Assembly: GCF_009828065.1 (NCBI RefSeq)
Contig: NZ_WTYK01000007.1
Coordinates: forward strand, 1 to 64,000
DNA length: 64,000 nucleotides
Direction: 5' to 3'
Source of the DNA: Croceibacterium soli
GTDB taxonomy: Bacteria; Pseudomonadota; Alphaproteobacteria; Sphingomonadales; Sphingomonadaceae
In this document: one piece after another, positions 8,663-16,647 of the stretch
Position numbering within the stretch: position 1 is the stretch's first letter
How the letters are laid out: each line of letters opens with the position of its first letter
Program-made: the position numbers and the translations under genes
Notes under the pieces: model-generated
The model's database searches: none
What the model was told of the DNA's origin: nothing
The model's input: only the letters and a program-made list of their open reading frames with translations

Positions 8663-10909
8663 TTAGCCCTCGATCCGCGAGAAATCGGCCACCTCGTGCA
8701 CGGCGGCGCGGAACCTGGCGAGCAGGTCCAGCCGGGCGCCGCGCTTGGCGGAATCGTCGTCATTTACAGTTACTTCGTCGAAGAACCGGTCGATCGGCGC
8801 GCGCAAGCTGGCGAGCGCTGCCATCGCCGCTTCGAAGTCTTCCGCCTCCACCGCCGCCGCCGCTTTCGGCGCCGCGAAGTCCAGCGCATCGACCAGCGCC
8901 TGCTCCGCAGGCTCAGGCTTGTAGGAAAGCTCTTTCCGGTGCCGCTCCGCCATCTTGGCGGCAATCACGGGCGCGAGATCGGGATCGTCGACCAGGGCCA
9001 GCGGATCTTCCTCGCCGGTCTGCGCGATCTCGCCTTCCAGCCCGTGCCAGTCCTCCTTCTTGAGGATATTGGCCGCACGCTTGTAGGCGGCGAGCAGGTT
9101 GGCGCCGTCTTCCGTGGCGACAAAGTTCTGCAGGGCCTTCACTCGGGCGAGGTTTCCCACGAGATCATCCTTGAGCTTTCCAAGCATGAACACCGCATCG
9201 ATCACATCGTGCCGGACCCCAGCTTCGCGCTGCTGAACCTTCAGCCGGTCGACGAAGAACTCGGGCACCGCGCGGAACAGCTCGGCGGTAAGGTGCTCCG
9301 CAATCCAGGCGGCATTGGCCTCCGCCCCAACCCGGCCTTCGTTCTGTGCCGAGAGCGCCTGCCCTGCCTTGGCAGCCGCATAGTCCAGCTCGAGACGCAG
9401 GCCATTGCGAAGGACGATCTCGATGATCCCCAGCGCGGCGCGCCGCAGGGCGAAAGGATCCCGCGAGCCGGTAGGCCGCTCCTTGATCACGAAGAAGCTG
9501 ACGAGCGTGTCGAGCTTGTCCGCCAGGCTGACCGCCACCGTTACCGGCGCGGTGGGCACGTCATCGTCCTGCCCAACCGGCTTGTAGTGATCGCGGATCG
9601 CATCGGCGACTTCCGCCGGCAGGCCCTCCGCGCGAGCGTAGTAGCCGCCCATCAGGCCCTGCAACTCGGGGAACTCGCCGACCATTTCCGTAACGAGATC
9701 GGCCTTGGCGAGGCGGGCAGCCTGTTCGGCCATGTCGGCGAGGTGCTCAGGATCCTCCCCTCCCCGTCCTGGGGAGGATTTTACGATACCCTCTTCCACC
9801 AGCCAGCGGGCCAGCTTGGCCACGCGCTCGACCTTGTCGGCGACGGTGCCGAGCTTTTCGTGGAAAGTGATCCGCTCGAGCTTCTTGGCCTGCTGCGCGA
9901 GCGGCACCTTGCGGTCCTGCTCCCAGAAGAAGCGCGCGTCGCTCAGGCGGGCGGCAAGGACCTTGCGGTTGCCGTCGACGATAGCGGCGCCGCCGTCCGC
10001 AGCCTCGATGTTGGCGGTGCAGACGAAGGCGTTGGCGAGCTGGCCGTCGTTCTCGCACACGAAATACTTCTGGTTCACCCGGGCGGTGAGCTGGATCACT
10101 TCCGGCGGAACGTCGAGGAAGCTCTGGTCGAAACGGCCGAGCAGCGGGACCGGCCATTCGGTGAGGCCGGCGTTCTCGATCACCAGGCCTTCGTCCTCCA
10201 CCAGGACGAGCCCGGCGTCGGTCGCGGCGAAGCGCGCTTCCTCGCGGATCAGGTCCTGCCGTTCGGAATGATCGACGATCACGTGGCAGGCGCGCAGCTT
10301 TTCCTGGTAATCGGCGGCCGAGCCGATGGTGATCGGGCCCGGGCAGTGGAAGCGGTGGCCGAGCGTGGCGTAGCCGCTGGCGATGCCGCCAACCTCGCAC
10401 TCCACCAGATCCTCGCCGAAGATGGCGACGATGCCGGACAGCGGGCGCACCCAGCGCAGGCTCTCGGTAGTGAGCGAGGCCGGGCCCCAGCGCATCGATT
10501 TGGGCCAGGGGAATGCGCGGATCATCGCCGGGATCGCCTCGGCGAGAACGTCCCGGACCGCGCGGCCGGCAACGTCCTTGACCGCGAAGTACGTCTCACG
10601 GCCCTTGAGCTCGCGCACCTGCAACTGCTCGCGGCTCACGCCGTTCTTGCGGCAGAAGCCGTCGATCGCCTGATCGGGCGCGCCGACGGGCGGGCCTTTC
10701 TCTTCCTCGCGAATGGCCTGCGTGGCCGCGGGCAGATCGCGGGCAATCAGCGCCAGGCGGCGCGGGGTCGACCACACGGTGACCTGCCCGAACGTTACGC
10801 CGGCGGCCTCCATCTCCTTACGGAACAGCCTGTCGAGATCGGCGCGCGCGCCGGCCTGCATCCGCGCAGGAATTTCCTGGCAGCGGATCTCGAGGAGGAA
10901 GTCGCTCAT
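8663..10909 (-). CDS. glyS: glycyl-tRNA synthetase beta subunit
   Basis: 748 aa tRNA-recognition subunit of the alpha2beta2 glycyl-tRNA synthetase. It starts [17 protein letters not shown], usual for the family, and carries the conserved core ADLVTEMVGEFPELQGLMGGYYA, the HD-like region and the C-terminal DALR-type anticodon-binding domain. Its ATG overlaps the stop of the DUF559 gene (ATGA, 10906-10909). About ten residues, KSSPGRGGEDP, interrupt a helical stretch between WLVEEGIV and EHLADMAEQ. They are encoded by a palindromic repeat at 9752-9779 of the same family as the element between glyQ and glyS. The insertion keeps the reading frame, so the protein is probably functional. Confidence 0.97.
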   Translation of the reverse strand: MSDFLLEIRCQEIPARMQAGARADLDRLFRKEMEAAGVTFGQVTVWSTPRRLALIARDLPAATQAIREEEKGPPVGAPDQAIDGFCRKNGVSREQLQVRELKGRETYFAVKDVAGRAVRDVLAEAIPAMIRAFPWPKSMRWGPASLTTESLRWVRPLSGIVAIFGEDLVECEVGGIASGYATLGHRFHCPGPITIGSAADYQEKLRACHVIVDHSERQDLIREEARFAATDAGLVLVEDEGLVIENAGLTEWPVPLLGRFDQSFLDVPPEVIQLTARVNQKYFVCENDGQLANAFVCTANIEAADGGAAIVDGNRKVLAARLSDARFFWEQDRKVPLAQQAKKLERITFHEKLGTVADKVERVAKLARWLVEEGIVKSSPGRGGEDPEHLADMAEQAARLAKADLVTEMVGEFPELQGLMGGYYARAEGLPAEVADAIRDHYKPVGQDDDVPTAPVTVAVSLADKLDTLVSFFVIKERPTGSRDPFALRRAALGIIEIVLRNGLRLELDYAAAKAGQALSAQNEGRVGAEANAAWIAEHLTAELFRAVPEFFVDRLKVQQREAGVRHDVIDAVFMLGKLKDDLVGNLARVKALQNFVATEDGANLLAAYKRAANILKKEDWHGLEGEIAQTGEEDPLALVDDPDLAPVIAAKMAERHRKELSYKPEPAEQALVDALDFAAPKAAAAVEAEDFEAAMAALASLRAPIDRFFDEVTVNDDDSAKRGARLDLLARFRAAVHEVADFSRIEG
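9752..9779. repeat. minimal palindromic repeat copy inserted in frame in glyS
   Basis: ATCCTCCCC (9752-9760) and GGGGAGGAT (9771-9779) are the same 9-bp termini found at both ends of the DUF559 unit and the 14.15-kb copy. Only ten bases (TCCCCGTCCT) lie between them. It is translated as part of GlyS. Confidence 0.8.
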
Positions 10910-11379
10910 AGATCCTCCCCATTCATGGGGAGGTGGCAGTCGCGTAGCGACTGACGGAGGGGGTCGGCCATTCGCGCTATCGCTTGAGCTATCGCGCCAG
11001 CGTTCGACAGCACCTCAGATGCTGGAATCCGCACGACATGGTACCCTTTGCCTTTCAGGAACAAGTCTCTCTCAACGTCGCGTGCGAGGCGATCACCCAT
11101 GTCGTGGGCGATACCGTCGATCTCGATCACAAGCTTCGCAGCGGCGCAATAGAAGTCGGCGAAATATGGCGGGATCGGATGCTGCTTGCGAATGCGTAGA
11201 CCGCCAGCTTGGCCCTTCAACTCACGCCAGAGCAGGACCTCAGGGAGTGACATCTCACGGCGCTGGCGGCGGGCTGTGTAGACTTCGGCGCGCCGGAGTG
11301 AGGGAGGCAACCCCCCTCCACCGCGCTTCGCGCGGTCCCCCTCCCCGTCCCGGGGAGGATTATGATTGGGATCGCTCAT
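10906..11379 (-). CDS. DUF559 domain protein, Vsr/PD-(D/E)xK-like endonuclease
   Basis: 157 aa. The core (residues 35-140) is a DUF559 domain: [39 protein letters not shown] and a closing [13 protein letters not shown]. Glu47, Asp75, Glu86, Asp88 and His92 are the candidate catalytic and metal residues of the very-short-patch-repair-like nuclease fold. The first about 22 residues (Gly/Arg/Pro-rich) and the last about 18 ([16 protein letters not shown]) are translated from the flanking palindromic repeat, not from the domain. The ATG overlaps the glyQ stop and the stop overlaps the glyS ATG, both as ATGA. I infer a mobile or repeat-associated nuclease riding between two essential genes; its role in glycyl-tRNA synthesis is probably nil. 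Confidence 0.85.
   Translation of the reverse strand: MSDPNHNPPRDGEGDRAKRGGGGLPPSLRRAEVYTARRQRREMSLPEVLLWRELKGQAGGLRIRKQHPIPPYFADFYCAAAKLVIEIDGIAHDMGDRLARDVERDLFLKGKGYHVVRIPASEVLSNAGAIAQAIARMADPLRQSLRDCHLPMNGEDL
10912..11361. mobile_element. putative DUF559-encoding palindromic element
   Basis: The unit has 9-bp inverted termini ATCCTCCCC (10912-10920) and GGGGAGGAT (11352-11360). The left end carries two hairpins (CCTCCCC-ATTCAT-GGGGAGG; CAGTCGC-GTA-GCGACTG). The right end carries CCGCGC-TTCG-CGCGG and CCTCCCC-GTCC-CGGGGAGG. Its first 52 bp are identical to 14154-14205, and the right 50 bp closely match 14243-14295. The DUF559 core occupies the middle. An 8-bp direct repeat (TCGCTCAT on the plus strand, 10902-10909 and 11372-11379) brackets it. 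No transposase other than the DUF559 nuclease is present. Mobility is inference. Confidence 0.7.
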
Positions 11380-12275
11380 GCCGACCACCCCGGGTATTTC
11401 TCGGCCCATTGCGCCTCGTTCTTGGCGATCCAGGCTTCGCAGCTTCCCTTGGCGAGATCGCGGACGCGGCCGATGTAGCTGGCGCGTTCCTGGACGCTGA
11501 TGACGCCGCGGGCCTGGAGGAGGTTGAACAGATGGCTGGCCTCGATCGCCTGGTCGTAGGCGGCGAGCGGGATGCCGGCTTCGATGCAGCGCCGGGCTTC
11601 CGCCTCGGCGTGCTGGAAGCCCTTGAAGAGCTGATCGGTGTCGGCGATCTCGAAGTTGTACTTCGATTGCTCGCGCTCGTTCTCCAGGAACACCTGCCCG
11701 TAAGTGACCCCTTCGGCGTTGAACGAGAGGTCGTAGACCCGGTCGACGCCCTGGAGGTACATCGCCAGGCGCTCGAGCCCATACGTCAGCTCGCCGGCGA
11801 CCGGCTTGCAGTCGAACCCGCCGACCTGCTGGAAATAGGTGAACTGGGTCACTTCCATCCCGTCGCACCAGACTTCCCAGCCGAGGCCCCAAGCACCGAG
11901 CGTGGGGCTTTCCCAGTCATCCTCCACGAAGCGGATATCGTGCTTCAGCGGATCGATGCCGATCGCCTCCAGGCTCTTGAGGTAAAGCTCCTGCAGGTTG
12001 TCCGGATTCGGCTTCAGGATCACCTGATACTGATAGTAGTGCTGCAGGCGGTTGGGGTTTTCGCCATAGCGGCCGTCGGTGGGTCGTCGGCTGGGCTGCA
12101 CGTAGGCGGCCTTCCACGGCTCCGGGCCGAGGGCGCGCAAGGTGGTGGCCGGGTGGAACGTGCCGGCCCCCATCCGCATGTCATAAGGCTGGAGGATCAG
12201 ACAGCCCTGCGCACTCCAGTAATCGTGGAGCGCGAGGATCATGTCCTGGAAGCTTTTCGCACCGGGAGCGGTCAT
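11376..12275 (-). CDS. glyQ: glycyl-tRNA synthetase alpha subunit
   Basis: 299 aa catalytic subunit that activates glycine and charges tRNA-Gly. Class II motifs are visible: [18 protein letters not shown] at the start, [38 protein letters not shown] and [20 protein letters not shown]. Length is normal for the family. It is first in the glyQ-DUF559-glyS-ppdK operon, divergent from the TraB/GumN gene at 12393. Its TGA overlaps the ATG of the inserted DUF559 gene. The same 8 bases also form the glyS start, which suggests that glyQ and glyS originally overlapped directly. Confidence 0.97.
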   Translation of the reverse strand: MTAPGAKSFQDMILALHDYWSAQGCLILQPYDMRMGAGTFHPATTLRALGPEPWKAAYVQPSRRPTDGRYGENPNRLQHYYQYQVILKPNPDNLQELYLKSLEAIGIDPLKHDIRFVEDDWESPTLGAWGLGWEVWCDGMEVTQFTYFQQVGGFDCKPVAGELTYGLERLAMYLQGVDRVYDLSFNAEGVTYGQVFLENEREQSKYNFEIADTDQLFKGFQHAEAEARRCIEAGIPLAAYDQAIEASHLFNLLQARGVISVQERASYIGRVRDLAKGSCEAWIAKNEAQWAEKYPGWSA

Positions 12276-12392
12276 GGCGCGGCGCTTTGCAGGATGGCCC
12301 CGACAGCGTCAATGCCGCGCTGCAGAACGCCACTACCCGCGGGGCATGTTCGTCACTAGATAAGGCCGTATTCGAACAGGGTTTGCCAATTC

Positions 12393-13286
12393 ATGTCCGC
12401 AGTTAGACGCATTCTAGCGCCAGTCCTCGCTTTGCTGCTGCCGTCGTGCGTGCCGATGATGGCTCCGCCGGCCAGCACGGAGGGCGCCTATCGCGGGCCG
12501 GCGCTGTGGCAGGTGTCGGACGCCGATACGACGATCTACCTTTTCGGCACCGTCCACGCCCTGCCGAAGGACAAGCAGTGGTTCGCCGGGCCCGTGGCCC
12601 GCGCCTACGAAGGCTCGGACGAGCTCGTGACCGAGATCTCGCTGGGGGACGCCTCCAGCCACGCGCAGGCGATCGCCACGCGGGCGCTGCTGCCGCAGGG
12701 ACAGAGCCTGCGCGAGCTGATGACCGCCGAAGACCGCATGCAGTTCGAGGAGGCTCTCGTCGCCCTCGGCCTGTCGGTCGAGGCGATGGACCGGTTCGAG
12801 CCGTGGTACGCGGCGATGACCCTGTCCCTGCTGCCGGTCATGCAGGCTGGCTATGACCCGCAGGCAGGAGTCGAGGCGGCGCTGAGCGGCAGGTCCGACG
12901 GCAAGAAGCGCTCGGCGTTGGAAACTGTGGACCAGCAGATCGAGCTGTTCGACGGGCTGCCGATGGAAGCGCAGCTCGCATTTCTCGACAAGACCACCGA
13001 ATCGGTGACCAGCGCCAGCAGCACGCTCGACGCGATGGTGGCGGAATGGCTGGAGGGCGATGCCGACCAGCTCGCCCGCCTGCTCAACGACGAACTGGCC
13101 GATCCGGTGCTCCACAAGCGCCTGCTGACCGACCGCAACGCCAACTGGGCCGAATGGATCGGCGCGCGCCTGCAGCAGCCGGGCACGGTGTTCGTGGCGG
13201 TCGGCGCCGGGCATCTCGCCGGCAAGGACAGCGTACAGGATTACCTCAAGAAGCGGGGCCTGAAGGTCCGCCGCGTTTGGCAGTGA
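12393..13286 (+). CDS. TraB/GumN family lipoprotein
   Basis: 297 aa exported protein. The N-terminus MSAVRRILAPVLALLLPSC looks like a lipoprotein signal peptide with a lipobox ending in Cys19. The domain runs from WQVSDADTTIYLFGTVHALP (GxxH motif near residue 55) to FVAVGAGHLAGKDSV near residue 275 (GxGHLxG), the two hallmark motifs of the TraB/GumN/Tiki fold, a proposed metalloprotease-like family. The biochemical role is not established. It is followed 2 bp later by a diverged paralogue, so the two form an operon. Confidence 0.88.
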   Translation: MSAVRRILAPVLALLLPSCVPMMAPPASTEGAYRGPALWQVSDADTTIYLFGTVHALPKDKQWFAGPVARAYEGSDELVTEISLGDASSHAQAIATRALLPQGQSLRELMTAEDRMQFEEALVALGLSVEAMDRFEPWYAAMTLSLLPVMQAGYDPQAGVEAALSGRSDGKKRSALETVDQQIELFDGLPMEAQLAFLDKTTESVTSASSTLDAMVAEWLEGDADQLARLLNDELADPVLHKRLLTDRNANWAEWIGARLQQPGTVFVAVGAGHLAGKDSVQDYLKKRGLKVRRVWQ

Positions 13287-13288
13287 CG

Positions 13289-14143
13289 ATGCGCTGGCTG
13301 CTGGCGCTGGCCGGTGCACTGGCGCTGGCCGGCTGCGGGGAGCCGGATCGCGACTGGCCTGAGCCCTCCCCCGCGTTGTGGGAAGTAACCGGCCTGGGCG
13401 GCGAGCGTGGCTGGCTGTTCGGCACGATCCATTCGCTGCCCGAAGGCGCCGAGTGGCGCACCGCGACGGTGGATGACGCATTCGCCCGTTCGAGCCTGCT
13501 GGTGGTCGAAGTGGCCGAGCTTGGCCAAGCCGACAAGGCCGCGGCCGTGTTCCGGCGACTGTCGACGACACCAGGCCTACCGCCGCTCACTCAGCGCGTT
13601 CCACCCGACGATCGCCCCGCCCTCGCCGCCTTCCTTGACCGGGCGGAAATGGACGAGGATGCGTTCTCCGACACCGAGAGCTGGGGCGCGGCGCTGCTGC
13701 TCGCCAATGCCGTGCGGCGCAGCGACAGCGGCAACGGCGTGGACCGGGCGCTGATCGCCGAAGCCCAGCGTGTCGAGGGACTGGAGAGCCTCGAAGACCA
13801 GTACGGAATGTTCGACCGGCTCCCGGCCCTCGAACAGGCCGAGCTGCTAACCGGCCTCGCTGCCGATGCCGAGGGAGATTTCGAGGACCGGCGGGTCATC
13901 GCCTGGCTGACCGGCGACATGGTTGCCCTGGAGCGGGATTCCACGGCCGGCATCCTGGCCGATCCGGAACTGCGCGAAGCTCTGCAACTCGCCCGCAACC
14001 GTGCCTGGGCCTTGCGGGTCGCGGCGCTGCTGAAACGGGGCGAGCGGCCGTTCGTGGCTGTCGGCGCTGCGCACATGTGGGGCGACGAAGGGCTGCCGGC
14101 GCTGCTTGCGGCGAAGGGCTTCAAGGTGCGGCGGGTTCAGTAG
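13289..14143 (+). CDS. TraB/GumN family lipoprotein, second copy
   Basis: 284 aa, beginning MRWLLALAGALALAGCGE, a typical lipoprotein signal peptide with lipobox LAGC. GWLFGTIHSLPEGAEW and FVAVGAAHMWGDEGL match the GxxH and GxxH..G motifs of the family. The second motif has Ala and Met in place of the canonical GHL, a mild deviation. It starts two bases after the stop of the upstream paralogue. The weak mutual similarity suggests an old duplication. I chose the ATG at 13289 because upstream frames are out of register with the paralogue. Confidence 0.87.
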   Translation: MRWLLALAGALALAGCGEPDRDWPEPSPALWEVTGLGGERGWLFGTIHSLPEGAEWRTATVDDAFARSSLLVVEVAELGQADKAAAVFRRLSTTPGLPPLTQRVPPDDRPALAAFLDRAEMDEDAFSDTESWGAALLLANAVRRSDSGNGVDRALIAEAQRVEGLESLEDQYGMFDRLPALEQAELLTGLAADAEGDFEDRRVIAWLTGDMVALERDSTAGILADPELREALQLARNRAWALRVAALLKRGERPFVAVGAAHMWGDEGLPALLAAKGFKVRRVQ

Positions 14144-14152
14144 CTACACTCA

Positions 14153-14295
14153 AATCCTCCCCATTCATGGGGAGGTGGCAGTCGCGTAGCGACTGACGGA
14201 GGGGGGGCGCGGCCTAGCTTAACCGTTTGTCCAGGCCACGGGCCCCCTCCACCACCGCTTCGCGGGCGTTCCCCCTCCCCGTCCCGGGGAGGATT
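14153..14295. repeat. gene-less copy of the palindromic element (MITE-like)
   Basis: 143 bp with perfect 10-bp inverted termini AATCCTCCCC / GGGGAGGATT. Bases 14154-14205 are identical to 10912-10963 at the left end of the DUF559 unit, and 14243-14295 match its right end with few changes. The internal 37 bp are unrelated to DUF559. It lies between the second TraB/GumN gene and rplY. Confidence 0.85.
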
Positions 14296-14424
14296 CTCGC
14301 CAACGCGCCCTCGGCGAACACACGCTTGCATTCCGCGCCCTACCCCACTAAGGCGCGCGGCTCCGCTATGGTCATCCCTGGAGGCGTGGCGGACTGTATC
14401 CATGCAATTCGAAAGGCACATACG

Positions 14425-15057
14425 ATGAGCGACGCTCTGACCCTGCCGGCCGAGACGCGCGAACGGGCTGGCAAGGGAGCCTCCCGAGTTCTGCGTCGCG
14501 AAGGCCGTGTCCCCGCCGTGATCTACGGCGGCAAGGAACAACCTCTCCCGATCCACGTCGAGGCAAAGGAGCTGGTCCGCCAGCTCGGCACCGGCCACTT
14601 CATGAACTCGATCGTGATGATCGAAGTCGGCGGCAACACCGTTCGCGCCCTGCCCAAGGATGTCGCGTTCCACCCCGTCACCGACCGCCCGCTGCACGTG
14701 GACTTCCTGCGCCTTTCGAAGGACTCGAAGATCCAGGTCGCAGTGCCTGTGCTGTTCGTGAACGAGGAAGAAAGCCCCGGCCTCAAGCGTGGCGGCGTGC
14801 TCAACGTCGTTCGTCACGAGCTCGAACTGGTTTGCGAATCCGACAAGATCCCTGACGACATCCAGATCGATGTCACCGGCCTCGACATCGGCGATTCGAT
14901 CCACATCAGCAGCGTAAAGCTGCCTGACGGTTCCGAAAGCGCGATCACCGATCGCGACTTCACCATCGCCACCCTGGTCGCCCCGTCCGCGCTCAAGCGC
15001 GCCGAAGCAACCGAAGGGGAAGCCGAAGCAGTCGAAGAAAAGGCCGGCGAGGAGTAA
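14425..15057 (+). CDS. rplY: 50S ribosomal protein L25/general stress protein Ctc
   Basis: 210 aa, the long Ctc form. The N-terminal L25 domain binds 5S rRNA ([33 protein letters not shown]) and is followed by the TL5/Ctc beta domain and an acidic C-terminal tail rich in Glu and Ala. GAAAGG precedes the ATG at 14425; the longer frame to 14227 runs through the repeat and is not supported. The gene is followed by a GC-rich terminator hairpin and then pth, the usual rplY-pth order. Confidence 0.95.
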   Translation: MSDALTLPAETRERAGKGASRVLRREGRVPAVIYGGKEQPLPIHVEAKELVRQLGTGHFMNSIVMIEVGGNTVRALPKDVAFHPVTDRPLHVDFLRLSKDSKIQVAVPVLFVNEEESPGLKRGGVLNVVRHELELVCESDKIPDDIQIDVTGLDIGDSIHISSVKLPDGSESAITDRDFTIATLVAPSALKRAEATEGEAEAVEEKAGEE

Positions 15058-15080
15058 TCCTTCCGCCTTGCGAACACGAG

Positions 15081-15113
15081 CGCCGGCCCGCAATCGCGCG
15101 GCCGGCGTTCTTG
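15081..15113 (+). terminator. hairpin downstream of rplY
   Basis: CGCCGGCC (15081-15088) pairs with GGCCGGCG (15100-15107) and is followed by TTCTTGTTT. This is consistent with an intrinsic terminator between rplY and pth. Confidence 0.65.
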
Positions 15114-15194
15114 TTTGCGGGCCCTGAGCGTTGGTCGGCCTGCTTCGAGTGCTGAAGGGTTGCCTGCACGGGAAGTCCGGCTAGACGGAGGCCC

Positions 15195-15764
15195 ATGCAA
15201 CTTTGGGTAGGCCTCGGAAATCCTGGTCCGCAATACGCGATGCACCGGCACAACGTCGGTTTCATGGCCTGCGACGTCATCGCTGAGCTGCACGGCTTCG
15301 GGCCGGTGCAGAAGAAGTTCCAGGGCTGGCTGCAGGAAGGGCGCGTCGGCGGCGAGAAAGTCCTGTTGCTGAAGCCGGCGACGTTCATGAACGAAAGCGG
15401 CCGCTCCGTTGGCGAGGCGCTGCGGTTCTACAAGCTGGAGCCGGACGCGCTGACCGTGTTCCACGACGAGCTCGACCTCGCCCCCTTCAAGGTCAAAGTG
15501 AAGCGCGGCGGCGGCACGGCCGGGCACAACGGGCTGCGCTCGATCGACCAGCATCTCGGGCCCGATTTTCGCCGCGTGCGCATCGGGATCGGCCACCCGG
15601 GCCACAAGGAGCGGGTGACCGGCCATGTGCTCGGAAACTATGCCAAGGCCGAGATCGACGACCTGACCGACATGCTCGCCGCAATATCTGCCGAGGCAGA
15701 CTGGCTCGCGAAGGGCGACGATGCCCGCTTCATGAGTGATGTCGCGCTGCGCCAGCAGGACTGA
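15195..15764 (+). CDS. pth: peptidyl-tRNA hydrolase
   Basis: 189 aa enzyme that releases peptides from prematurely dissociated peptidyl-tRNA. The start MQLWVGLGNPGPQY, the catalytic His in MHRHNVGFM (residue 19), KPATFMNESG, HDELDL with the conserved Asp and GTAGHNGLRSI are all in place. Length is normal. It lies downstream of rplY, the standard neighbour. Confidence 0.97.
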   Translation: MQLWVGLGNPGPQYAMHRHNVGFMACDVIAELHGFGPVQKKFQGWLQEGRVGGEKVLLLKPATFMNESGRSVGEALRFYKLEPDALTVFHDELDLAPFKVKVKRGGGTAGHNGLRSIDQHLGPDFRRVRIGIGHPGHKERVTGHVLGNYAKAEIDDLTDMLAAISAEADWLAKGDDARFMSDVALRQQD

Positions 15765-15792
15765 GTGGCGTTGGGCGCGGCGTGCCGGAAAC

Positions 15793-15820
15793 GGTGCCCT
15801 ATCGCCTGCGACAGGGCACC
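15793..15820. terminator. symmetrical hairpin between convergent pth and a WGxxGxxG gene
   Basis: GGTGCCCT pairs with AGGGCACC (15793-15800, 15813-15820), with an inner CGC/GCG stem. No strong T-run follows in either direction, so termination strength is uncertain. Confidence 0.45.
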
Positions 15821-15832
15821 GGTCCAGTCTAC

Positions 15833-16039
15833 TTAGCGGCGATCGACGACCGTATCGTGGTCCCGACGCTTGCGGCCCATCAGGCCGGCCAGACCGAGCA
15901 GGCCGAGCAGGCCCCAGGGGAAATCGTCATCGTCTTCGGTGGTCGTCGTCATCGTGTCGGTCGTGCCCATTTCCTGGGCGGCGACGGGCGATGCGATGAG
16001 GATGGCGGCGGCGGCGAACGGTGCGAGTACAAGCTTCAT
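15833..16039 (-). CDS. WGxxGxxG family exported small protein
   Basis: 68 aa: a signal peptide (cleavage after SPVAA), a Thr/Asp-rich spacer (TTTTEDDDD) and the C-terminal tripartite signal FPWGLLGLLGLAGLMG then RKRRD. This W-G-x-x-G-x-x-G segment plus hydrophobic stretch plus basic cluster is the WGxxGxxG/CTERM-like sorting motif. CAAGGAGAAG lies just before the ATG, an excellent ribosome binding site. It is a short version of the neighbour at 16080 and is transcribed the same way. The processing enzyme and function are unknown. I expect an envelope location. Confidence 0.8.
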   Translation of the reverse strand: MKLVLAPFAAAAILIASPVAAQEMGTTDTMTTTTEDDDDFPWGLLGLLGLAGLMGRKRRDHDTVVDRR

Positions 16040-16079
16040 TTCGCTTCTCCTTGATGTCGTAGGTATCGGTTCCGGCCCG

Positions 16080-16466
16080 TCAGAGACGAGTGCGGACATG
16101 GTCGTGATCGCGGCGCCTGAGCCCCAGGAGCCCGAGAAGGCCGAGCAGACCGAGCAAATCCCACGGGAAATCCCCGTCGTCATCGTCCGTGTCGGCCGCC
16201 ATGAGCGCGGGATCGTCGGTGGTGGTGGTGATCGTCGTCGTCTCGGATACGATCGGCTCGACTGCCATAGGGTCAGTGGCCAGCGGATCGGTCGTGGTGG
16301 TTGTAGCGCCCGCGTCGACAGCTGTGTCGGCTTCGGCGTCGACGCCAGTGTCCGTCGTCGTCTGGGCGGAAATGGCGGGATCGTCGGTAGTCGGTTCCTG
16401 AGCAAACGCTGCTTGCGCGCTCACGAGCATCAAGGCCGTAGCAGGCCAGTAGAAAAGTCGGCGCAT
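16080..16466 (-). CDS. WGxxGxxG-like exported protein, longer paralogue
   Basis: 128 aa. The signal peptide MRRLFYWPATALMLVSAQA ends near AFAQ. A long low-complexity region of Thr, Asp and Ala (about 24-100) leads to DDGDFPWDLLGLLGLLGLLG, then LRRRDHD. The key Trp is followed by Asp rather than Gly, a deviation from the usual motif. AGGAGG precedes the ATG. It is transcribed just upstream of the 68-aa paralogue, with 40 bp between them, so the two probably share a message. The shared tail RRRDHD and the shared spacer style point to duplication. Confidence 0.75.
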   Translation of the reverse strand: MRRLFYWPATALMLVSAQAAFAQEPTTDDPAISAQTTTDTGVDAEADTAVDAGATTTTTDPLATDPMAVEPIVSETTTITTTTDDPALMAADTDDDDGDFPWDLLGLLGLLGLLGLRRRDHDHVRTRL

Positions 16467-16647
16467 GTGTCCTCCTGTTTCTTTCCCCCTCGGGCCGCAC
16501 AACGGAGTGCGAGCAGGTCCGTTCCGCACGGGCCCCGCCCACCACGCGCTGCACTGCCGGCCGGGGAAGGTCCTGCGCCCGTTGCAGCTAGCTTTTCCGC
16601 CGCGCCCAGCCTATCGGGCGCGCCACACCTCATCTCCGGAGTAAGTC

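Noticed and set aside
8651-10954. 767-aa open frame antisense to glyS
   Set aside because: Mirror of the glyS codon pattern; no independent evidence for coding.
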